Below are positions 1 through 5,531 of a stretch of 9,795 bases of DNA, piece by piece. Numbering within the stretch: position 1 is the first letter of the stretch; the number at the start of each line of letters is the position of its first letter. Source of the DNA: Candidatus Omnitrophota bacterium. Lineage in GTDB: Bacteria > Omnitrophota > Koll11 > Gorgyraeales > Gorgyraeaceae. The DNA lies in contig JAHIRR010000322.1 of assembly GCA_018818505.1 (NCBI GenBank), positions 1 through 9,795 on the forward strand, in the 5' to 3' direction. The notes beneath the pieces were generated by a model that was not told the DNA's origin, did no database searches, and saw nothing but the letters and a program-made list of their open reading frames with translations. The position numbers and the translations under genes are program-made.

Positions 1-1
1 C

Positions 2-940
2 ATGCCAGATCTTCATGAGATCCCCCACAAATTAATTGACAATATCTCAAAAGTCATTGTAGGCAAGAGAGAGGTTATCGAGTTTGTCGTGATTAGCATT
101 ATGGCCAATGGCCATGTTTTATTAGAAGATGTGCCTGGCCTTGGCAAGACAATGCTTGCCAGGTCCCTTTCAAGATCCATAGACTCTGATTTTAAGAGGA
201 TTCAGTTTACGCCAGATCTTTTGCCGTCTGATGTCACAGGCGTTTCTATATACAATCAGAAGACAGGGGAATTTGAATTCAAAAAAGGCCCTATATTCGC
301 GAATATAGTGCTTGGCGATGAAATAAACCGCACTACTCCGAGGACCCAGTCCGCGCTTTTAGAGGCCATGCAGGAGTTTAATATCACTGTTGATGGCGTA
401 TTGAGAAAATTGCCTGAACCATTTTTCGTTATAGCCACTCAAAACCCTATAGAGTTTCATGGCACATACCCTCTTCCAGAGTCCCAAGTCGATAGATTCC
501 TTATGCAGCTTGCAGTAGGATATCCTTCGAATCAGGAGGAGGTAAAAGTCCTTACCAGAAACCTGAAGGAGTCGCCCCTGGACACCCTGCAGAGCGTTGT
601 GAGCGTACAGGATATCATTGATGTGCAAAAGGCAGTGATGTCTCTTCATATAGAGCCGCGGATCACAGAATACATCGTAAAGATCATTTCCACGACAAGA
701 GAATTGCCAGGCGATATAAAGCTTGGCGCAAGTCCTCGCGCATCACTCGCGCTTATGCGCACTGCAAGGGCCCTGGCCTTTCTTGACAAAAGGGATTATG
801 TAATACCTGATGATATAAAAAGATTAGCGCTTTCTGTGTTAAGGCATAGGATCATACTTCAGCCGCGTTCCATAGTCCGTGGCCTCACGCAGAAAGACAT
901 AGTAAGCCATATATTAAAAAAGGTTCCAGTGCCGGCCTAA
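2..940 (+). CDS. MoxR-family AAA+ ATPase
   Basis: This is a cytoplasmic MoxR-type AAA+ ATPase, a family thought to act as chaperones that use ATP to assemble or activate partner proteins, often von Willebrand-type proteins encoded next door. Visible motifs are Walker A (VPGLGKT, residues 44-50), Walker B (VLGDEINR, 103-110), a sensor-1 region (ATQNP, 145-149), an arginine-finger region (ESQVDRF, 160-166) and the sensor-2 motif GASPRA (242-247). The C-terminal lid is complete, ending in a TAA that overlaps the next ATG. The 312-residue length is normal for the family, but the ATG lies at the second base of the window. The ribosome binding site cannot be seen and a slightly longer N-terminus is possible. 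It is the first gene of a MoxR/DUF58/TgpA-like operon. The family assignment is firm; the actual client is inferred from context to be the DUF58 protein or the membrane protein downstream. Confidence 0.95.
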   Translation: MPDLHEIPHKLIDNISKVIVGKREVIEFVVISIMANGHVLLEDVPGLGKTMLARSLSRSIDSDFKRIQFTPDLLPSDVTGVSIYNQKTGEFEFKKGPIFANIVLGDEINRTTPRTQSALLEAMQEFNITVDGVLRKLPEPFFVIATQNPIEFHGTYPLPESQVDRFLMQLAVGYPSNQEEVKVLTRNLKESPLDTLQSVVSVQDIIDVQKAVMSLHIEPRITEYIVKIISTTRELPGDIKLGASPRASLALMRTARALAFLDKRDYVIPDDIKRLALSVLRHRIILQPRSIVRGLTQKDIVSHILKKVPVPA

Positions 941-2169
941 TGTTTACTTCAAAAAGCATCTTTCTTCTTATAACAACCATTCTTCTTCTTGCTATTGCGT
1001 GGAATACTGACATAACAATGGTCTATATATTCTTCGTGATAGCCTTTGTCATATTTGTCCTTTCTTTTGTACACTTGCAGATCAATATTCCTGATATCTC
1101 TTTAAGCAGGATATTACAAGACACGGCATTTGAAGGCGATGTGTTTAATGTTAAGATGGAGATTAAAAATAAACGCGTCATAAATGCTTCTTTTTTTGAA
1201 ATAATAGATGTGGTTCCATTTGCGCCGCCTGATGAAAAAAGGCCATCATTGTTTATATTGGATATAAAAGCCAAAAAGAAGGTATCTTTCAGGTATACGA
1301 TCAATTGCTATAGAAGGGGCTTATGGAAGATAGGCCCGATATCTGTTATTTCTCAAGATGCGCTTGGGTTTTTCAAGATGAAAAAGATCTTTAATGTGTT
1401 CGCTGATGTTTTGATCTATCCAGAACTATTCAAGATCTTTTCATTTCCGCCTCTTGCAAAAGGCTCTGTCTCATGGATGGGAGTAGAGACTACAAGGATA
1501 GGCGGTGACAGTCATGAGTTTTTCGGAGTAAGGGAATACCAGAGGGGTGATGCCATGAGCCGCATACATTGGCCTTCAACAGCCAGGCATAATAAATTGA
1601 TCGTAAAACAGTTTGAGCGCAATGTATTGCAGGAGGCGACCATAGTTATTGATTTGAAGAAAGAACACGATATCGGCGTAGAAAAAGAGACGACTCTGGA
1701 GTATTCAGTGAAAATAGCAGGGTCTATTGCTAAATATCTCCTGAACGAAGGCACCCTCGTACAGATGATGGGTTATTCAAGAACAGCGATGACGCTGCCT
1801 TTTGGCAAAGGCGAATCGCATCTGCATAAGATGTTAGAATATCTTGCAAAGGTTCGTTCGGATGGTAAATTTTCGTTATCTCAGACGCTCGAAGAAGCCA
1901 GTTTTATTACACCAAATAGCTCTACACTTATAACGATAATGCTGGATAATGATATGGCTGCCCTATTAAGCCTTGTTCAATTCAAGGCAAAGGGGATAAG
2001 GTTAATAACTATAGTTCTCTCAACTTCTACATTTGGCCAGTTGGCAGAAGGCGGTCACCTTGACATAGAGGCTGCAAGAAAATTTGACGAGGCGCTCGCT
2101 GGCCTGGAGGGATACGCCTACAGGATCTCGAAAGGCGATGATTTAGAGAAGAAGTTCGAGACGGTGTGA
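940..2169 (+). CDS. DUF58 domain membrane-anchored protein
   Basis: This DUF58-family protein of 409 residues is the usual companion of MoxR ATPases. Two N-terminal hydrophobic segments (about residues 7-21 and 25-45) should anchor it in the inner membrane. A beta-rich region follows, then the DUF58 signature around 193-226, with EFFGVREY, RGD, RIHWPSTAR and a downstream K/E pattern. The last part (about 232-400) looks like a von Willebrand A-type fold beginning IVIDLKKE, but it lacks the DxSxS metal-site motif at that strand, so metal-dependent adhesion is doubtful. The ATG overlaps the moxR stop as TAATG, which implies translational coupling; no good Shine-Dalgarno sequence is close. The role is not established for the family. 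A scaffold or client protein for MoxR in envelope or surface biology is the usual inference. The family call is secure; the function is not. Confidence 0.9.
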   Translation: MFTSKSIFLLITTILLLAIAWNTDITMVYIFFVIAFVIFVLSFVHLQINIPDISLSRILQDTAFEGDVFNVKMEIKNKRVINASFFEIIDVVPFAPPDEKRPSLFILDIKAKKKVSFRYTINCYRRGLWKIGPISVISQDALGFFKMKKIFNVFADVLIYPELFKIFSFPPLAKGSVSWMGVETTRIGGDSHEFFGVREYQRGDAMSRIHWPSTARHNKLIVKQFERNVLQEATIVIDLKKEHDIGVEKETTLEYSVKIAGSIAKYLLNEGTLVQMMGYSRTAMTLPFGKGESHLHKMLEYLAKVRSDGKFSLSQTLEEASFITPNSSTLITIMLDNDMAALLSLVQFKAKGIRLITIVLSTSTFGQLAEGGHLDIEAARKFDEALAGLEGYAYRISKGDDLEKKFETV

Positions 2170-2186
2170 TCTATTAGGTTTTTTAA

Positions 2187-2373
2187 ACCACAGAGAACAC
2201 AGAGAGAAACTATAATTAAAAAAAACTCTGTGTCCTCTTTTTGGAAAAACATTAAAACTCTTTTAGTCTTGAAAATATAAGAGTTTTTGTTAAGTAAACA
2301 TTGGATATTGGCTAATTAAAGTCTAACAGAGCACACAGAGGAAATTATAAAAAATCTCTGTGTTCTCTGTGGT
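2187..2373. repeat. 187-bp CACAGAG inverted-repeat element (MITE-like)
   Basis: The ends are an 18-bp perfect inverted repeat: ACCACAGAGAACACAGAG at 2187-2204 and its exact complement at 2356-2373. Each end also forms its own hairpin. Bases 2192-2204 pair with 2226-2238 (12 of 13), and 2326-2340 pair with 2356-2370 (14 of 15). The element therefore holds four related CACAGAG boxes in +,-,+,- order. It encodes no protein and shows no clear target-site duplication. It fills most of the 210-base gap between the DUF58 and TgpA-like genes. From memory, CACAGAG boxes like these recur in intergenic DNA of many unrelated bacteria; this has not been checked here. A small non-autonomous mobile or REPIN-like element is the best guess. 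Confidence 0.8.
2254..2287 (+). other. A+T-rich hairpin inside the CACAGAG element
   Basis: AAAACTCTT at 2254-2262 is perfectly complementary to AAGAGTTTT at 2279-2287, with a 16-base loop. The right arm runs into a T-rich stretch (TTTTTG), which gives it a loose resemblance to a rho-independent terminator. However, the stem has only two G-C... C-G type strong pairs and would be weak. It may reduce read-through from the DUF58 gene or may simply be part of the element. Confidence 0.3.
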
Positions 2374-2379
2374 ATATTT

Positions 2380-3999
2380 ATGGATAGGGACGCGTTATCT
2401 TTTCACTTTGCAAATCTGGGATTGGTGTTGATCGGACTTTTCAGTATCCAGGGGATCATAAATCCTTTTGTCGCTGTACTCCTGATACCTGGTACGATCG
2501 CGGGTTTTCTTGTAAGCTGGCGGATCAGGAAATCCAGGCCTCAGCACATGGATACCTTCATAGGGATGTTATCTCTCGCGGCAGTGGTTGTGATAATGGG
2601 AGGGCTTTTTGATAAGGCCTTAACATTTGATAATCTTCTGACGGGTTTTTCTATAGCCCTGGCATGGCTTACGCTTTTCCAGAGTTTTGGCCTAAAAACA
2701 GAAAAAAGTTATGCGATGCTGCAATTCATATCAATATGTCTTTTAATCTCATCAGTCTCACTTGCCCTGGAACAGGAACCGCTCTATATGGCGATGCTTG
2801 CGGCTTTTTTATTTATCTTTATCTTTGCGATGCGTTTGAGTTTGGTATGCGAGAGAAAAAACAAAGGTTCTCTTATAGTGGGAAATCAGGAAGAGATAAT
2901 GAGTTTATGGCAGCAGATAAAAGTGGCCGCGATGATGTTTTCTTTTGTTTTAATAGTCGGGTCCATGGCCTATCCCTTTGTCCCGCGTTTTGAGAATCTA
3001 TCTTTAAAAGGGCTGCCCTCTACGCTTTTAGGGATCCCAGAGAAGATCCCGCTTTTAAAGTTATTGCAGCAAGCGCCGGAAACACTAAAGGATAATAAAA
3101 AAAAGAAAAAAGAACAGATCGTAAATACCAGAGAGAGAAAGAGAGAAACCCAAGGCGTAAGGATAAGACAAGAGGAATTAATACAGGAGACAGAAGGAAA
3201 GGCCAAAAAGGCGATTGAGCAGCGTTTTCGCGCAGAAGAATTCAATAAGGAAATAGATGTTTTTAAAGTAAAAACCCTTACGATATATTCAGATTATGAC
3301 GAAGTTCCCCTTGGTGAGCAAATTAGACTTGAAGCGGAATTGACCATGAGTGACGAGTCTATTATTCCAGCAGCAAGGCTCGTTGACTGGATGACCAGCG
3401 GGACTGTAGAAGTGTCTATAGATAATGAGGGGAATCTCAAGCCAAAAGAACAGGGAATTGTGCAGGTATCCGCGTCTTTTCTTGGAACATTTAGCAATGA
3501 TCTATATATTAAGATAACGCCCCCTGTAAAACCAATAAAGAAAAAGAGCCCCTTGTATTATTCATTTATTAGCTTTTTGTGGCTTTTGGTTTTAGGGCTT
3601 TTATTCTTTGCTGTAGTCATGTTTATTAGAAGCAGGCGCTTGCAGCAATTGGCAATTACGAATCCAAAGGCGTTTATAAAGGAGATTTACAGCATTCTAT
3701 GCAGGGGTTTTAAAGTATACGGCGTTTCTAAATTTGATTATGTTGCGGCAAGGGAATTCTTTGAATCTGTAAGGTCTATTTTATCAGATAATCCAAAGCC
3801 CATGCATGATATAACAGAAGGTTTTTTAGAGGCCCGTTTTTCTATACACAATATATCTAGTGAGCATTCTCAGCAGAGCCTGGGATTTTTTCACGGGGTC
3901 AAGGATGTTGTTTTAGGGAGGGATCAAGGAAAGCATTTCTGGAAGAATATGGCATTTAAGGCGCTGCTGTTAGATGCGTTGCTGATACCTAAGACTTGA
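2380..3999 (+). CDS. TgpA-like membrane protein with Ig-like domain in place of transglutaminase
   Basis: This 539-residue membrane protein occupies the third place of a MoxR/DUF58/TgpA operon. The N-terminal part (residues 11-200) has about seven hydrophobic segments and ends in a PFVPRF motif, as in the TgpA membrane domain (DUF3488). Next come a lysine/glutamate-rich, probably coiled-coil stretch (237-292) and an Ig-like beta domain (about 296-381, containing VKTLTIYSDYDEVPLGEQ and ending YIKITPP), which resembles Big_2 folds. A further membrane segment (394-416) and a cytoplasmic DUF4129-like tail (about 427-515) follow. No transglutaminase Cys-His-Asp core is present between the membrane parts. 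ATG 2380 is the first in-frame start after a stop at 2317-2319. No Shine-Dalgarno sequence precedes it, because the CACAGAG element lies directly upstream. Domain identities are judged by eye; the enzyme loss is clear from the sequence, but the function is unknown. Confidence 0.8.
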   Translation: MDRDALSFHFANLGLVLIGLFSIQGIINPFVAVLLIPGTIAGFLVSWRIRKSRPQHMDTFIGMLSLAAVVVIMGGLFDKALTFDNLLTGFSIALAWLTLFQSFGLKTEKSYAMLQFISICLLISSVSLALEQEPLYMAMLAAFLFIFIFAMRLSLVCERKNKGSLIVGNQEEIMSLWQQIKVAAMMFSFVLIVGSMAYPFVPRFENLSLKGLPSTLLGIPEKIPLLKLLQQAPETLKDNKKKKKEQIVNTRERKRETQGVRIRQEELIQETEGKAKKAIEQRFRAEEFNKEIDVFKVKTLTIYSDYDEVPLGEQIRLEAELTMSDESIIPAARLVDWMTSGTVEVSIDNEGNLKPKEQGIVQVSASFLGTFSNDLYIKITPPVKPIKKKSPLYYSFISFLWLLVLGLLFFAVVMFIRSRRLQQLAITNPKAFIKEIYSILCRGFKVYGVSKFDYVAAREFFESVRSILSDNPKPMHDITEGFLEARFSIHNISSEHSQQSLGFFHGVKDVVLGRDQGKHFWKNMAFKALLLDALLIPKT

Positions 4000-4024
4000 C
4001 TTTTTGCAGGACTTACTGTATTAT
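3996..4024 (+). promoter_or_regulatory. Sigma70-type promoter upstream of guaB3
   Basis: TTGACT at 3996-4001 is separated by 17 bases from TATTAT at 4019-4024. Both boxes differ from the sigma70 consensus at one position, and the spacing is ideal. The -35 box overlaps the stop codon of the preceding membrane protein gene, so the promoter is tucked into the end of that gene. Transcription would start near 4031 and give a leader of roughly 165 bases containing the whole GTTAC palindrome before the ribosome binding site. Confidence 0.75.
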
Positions 4025-4047
4025 ACACAGAATAAAACTCGTGGGAC

Positions 4048-4168
4048 GGTTACGGTGACGATGCTCGTATCGGTTAGGGTTACGTCATCGGTCACGTTTT
4101 AATCTCACGTAACCCTAACCGCTGACGTAACCGTTACGGGCATCGTAACCGTAACCGTTACCGTAACC
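4048..4168. repeat. GTTAC/GTAAC long palindrome, hexamer-phased
   Basis: The inner stem is a perfect 15-bp pairing of 4071-4085 with 4107-4121 around a 21-base loop. The outer stem pairs 4048-4069 with 4135-4156: 20 Watson-Crick pairs, one G-T and one mismatch. The right arm carries 13 unpaired bases (4122-4134) and a short extension to 4168. GTTAC occurs at 4049, 4079, 4133 and 4157, and GTAAC at 4109, 4127, 4145, 4151 and 4163. Every one of these nine positions is a multiple of 6 from the others, so the element reads as about twenty hexamers in one register (GTTACG, GTGACG, GTAACC and variants). It lies in the leader of guaB3, 12 bases before the Shine-Dalgarno sequence. Its function is unknown. 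Confidence 0.85.
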
Positions 4169-4180
4169 TTTTAGATTAGC

Positions 4181-4187
4181 AAGGAGG
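4181..4187 (+). promoter_or_regulatory. Ribosome binding site of guaB3
   Basis: AAGGAGG lies 7 bases before ATG 4195 and is an almost perfect Shine-Dalgarno sequence. It selects this ATG over the in-frame ATG at 4201, which would be 13 bases away. It lies outside the palindrome and so should stay accessible when the hairpin forms. Confidence 0.85.
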
Positions 4188-4194
4188 CATTGTC

Positions 4195-5355
4195 ATGGGC
4201 ATGTGGGTTGGAAGAGGGAGAAAGGCGCGAAGGTGTTATGGATTTGATGAGGTAGCTCTTGTGCCAGGCTCTATTACGATAAATCCTAACGAGGTAGATA
4301 CGAGCTGGGAGCTGGCAGGCAAGAAATACAGAATACCGATACTTGCCGCTGCAATGGATGGCGTGGCGGATGTGAAGTTTGCTGTAGAGATGAGTAAACT
4401 TGGCGGCGTAGCTGTTTTAAACCTGGATGGTGTGCAGACCCGCTATGAGAATCCTGACGAGATACTTAAAAAAATAGCAAAAGCAAGTCCGCAGGAGGCC
4501 ACAAAGCTTGTGCAATCCCTTTATGTTAAACCCATAAAAGAAAAACTTATCACAAAGAGAATAAAGGAAATAAAGAAAAAGAACGCGACTGCATCTGTAA
4601 GCACTATTCCGCAGACCGCGGAGCGCTTTGGCAGGCTTGCGCAGGACGCGGGCGCGGACATATTCGTGGTCCAGTCTACAGTGATAAGCGTGCATCATAT
4701 GTCCAAGGAATATAAAGTAGTCGATTTTGCCAAGTTCATAAAATCTATGAAGATCCCTGTAATACTGGGAAATTGCGTTACGTATTCTGTTGCGCTTGAG
4801 CTGATGGAGGCCGGGGCAAGCGGGATCCTGGTTGGCATAGGCCCCGGAGCGGCCTGTACCACAAGAGGTGTCCTTGGCATAGGCGTGCCGCAAGTCACAG
4901 CTACTTCAGATACCTCGGCAGCGCGCGATTTTTATCACAAGAAGACAGGAAAATACATACCGATTATTACAGACGGCGGCATGGATTCAGGCGGAGATAT
5001 CTGCAAGGCTTTTGCCAGTGGCGCGGATGCAGTGATGGTTGGCTCCGCGTTTGCCCGGGCGCAAGAGGCGCCAGGAAAAGGATATCACTGGGGCATGGCT
5101 ACGCCGCACGCAAACCTGCCAAGAGGTACGCGGATCCGCGTGGGTACAACCGGGACACTGGAAGAGATATTACTTGGACCTGCAAAGCTCGATGATGGCT
5201 CACAAAACCTTGTCGGCGCGTTAATGACCTCAATGGGAAATGTCGGCGCAAAAGATATAAAAGAAATGCAATTGACCGAAATCATAATAGCCCCATCTAT
5301 TAAGACAGAAGGAAAACTCCTCCAGCGAGCGCAGGGGATAGGGATGGGAAAATAA
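4195..5355 (+). CDS. guaB3: GuaB3-type IMP dehydrogenase-related protein
   Basis: This is a (beta/alpha)8-barrel protein of the IMP dehydrogenase/GMP reductase superfamily, 386 residues long. It follows the GuaB3 pattern throughout: an N-terminal GRGRKARRCYGFDEVALVPG (residues 6-25), SWELAGKKYRIPILAAAMDG (37-56), the catalytic-cysteine loop GIGPGAACTTR (214-224, Cys221), and the phosphate-binding stretch DGGMDSGGDICKAFASGADA (260-279) with VMVGSAFARAQEAPG following. The usual YRGMGS flap is replaced by YHWGMATPHANLPRG (297-311), as in other GuaB3 proteins. There are no CBS (Bateman) domains, so the normal purine-nucleotide allosteric control of GuaB is absent. Cyanobacterial GuaB3 has been reported to oxidise IMP to XMP with NAD, the first committed step to GMP. 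I infer the same reaction here, though some GuaB3 proteins lack a proven activity. The gene has its own promoter and is flanked by GTTAC palindromes. Confidence 0.88.
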   Translation: MGMWVGRGRKARRCYGFDEVALVPGSITINPNEVDTSWELAGKKYRIPILAAAMDGVADVKFAVEMSKLGGVAVLNLDGVQTRYENPDEILKKIAKASPQEATKLVQSLYVKPIKEKLITKRIKEIKKKNATASVSTIPQTAERFGRLAQDAGADIFVVQSTVISVHHMSKEYKVVDFAKFIKSMKIPVILGNCVTYSVALELMEAGASGILVGIGPGAACTTRGVLGIGVPQVTATSDTSAARDFYHKKTGKYIPIITDGGMDSGGDICKAFASGADAVMVGSAFARAQEAPGKGYHWGMATPHANLPRGTRIRVGTTGTLEEILLGPAKLDDGSQNLVGALMTSMGNVGAKDIKEMQLTEIIIAPSIKTEGKLLQRAQGIGMGK

Positions 5356-5361
5356 ATGGAA

Positions 5362-5507
5362 GTTACATTTGAAGGTTACAAGAGGTTACAAGAAGTTACA
5401 GAAGGTTACAAGAGGTTACGAAAGAGTGTGGATGTCAACGCTTTTAAAGTAACTTCATGTAACATCTTGTAACATCCTGTAACTTCTTGTAACATTACGT
5501 TCGTAAC
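5362..5507. repeat. GTTAC/GTAAC long palindrome, decamer-phased
   Basis: The left arm holds GTTAC at 5362, 5375, 5385, 5395, 5405 and 5415. The right arm holds its complement GTAAC at 5449, 5459, 5469, 5479, 5489 and 5503. The inner five copies in each arm are exactly 10 bases apart, and the outermost copy sits 13 or 14 bases further out. The arms are therefore mirror images about position 5434, with a 29-base centre (5420-5448). The pentamer is invariant in all twelve copies. The 5-base linkers (AAGAG, AAGAA, AGAAG and similar) pair only in part. The element fills nearly all of the 176-base gap between guaB3 and dnaE, begins 6 bases after the guaB3 stop and ends 24 bases before the dnaE start. 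It is not a classical terminator, since no T-run follows. Confidence 0.9.
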
Positions 5508-5531
5508 CTCCATGGAAGCAAATACGCAAGC

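Noticed and set aside
2287..2316. Promoter within the CACAGAG element (TTGTTA with GCTAAT)
   Set aside because: The -10 box matches only four of six consensus bases and the spacing is 18. In such A+T-rich DNA this is expected by chance.
4061..4102. Leader peptide MLVSVRVTSSVTF in the guaB3 leader
   Set aside because: There is an ATG and a stop, but no ribosome binding site. The Val/Thr/Ser content simply reflects the hexamer repeat rather than coding selection.
4048..4168. Integron attC site or telomere-like repeat
   Set aside because: GTTAC/GTAAC and GGTTAGGGTTA look superficially like attC core sites or telomeric DNA. However, the GTTRRRY/RYYYAAC attC cores are not met, no integrase or cassette is present, and only one GGGTTA occurs.
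4048..4172. Rho-independent terminator of the TgpA-like gene
   Set aside because: The stem is strong, but only four T residues follow the right side and the element lies downstream of the guaB3 promoter, so termination there would silence guaB3. Attenuation remains possible but is unsupported.
4417..4893. Antisense 158-codon reading frame within guaB3
   Set aside because: It lies opposite a gene with clear family motifs, has no ribosome site, and reads as a Tyr/Cys/Arg-rich shadow of the sense codons.
5362..5507. CRISPR array
   Set aside because: The repeated unit is only 5 bases with 5-base linkers, and the two halves are in opposite orientation. CRISPR repeats and spacers are over 20 bases each and all in one orientation.
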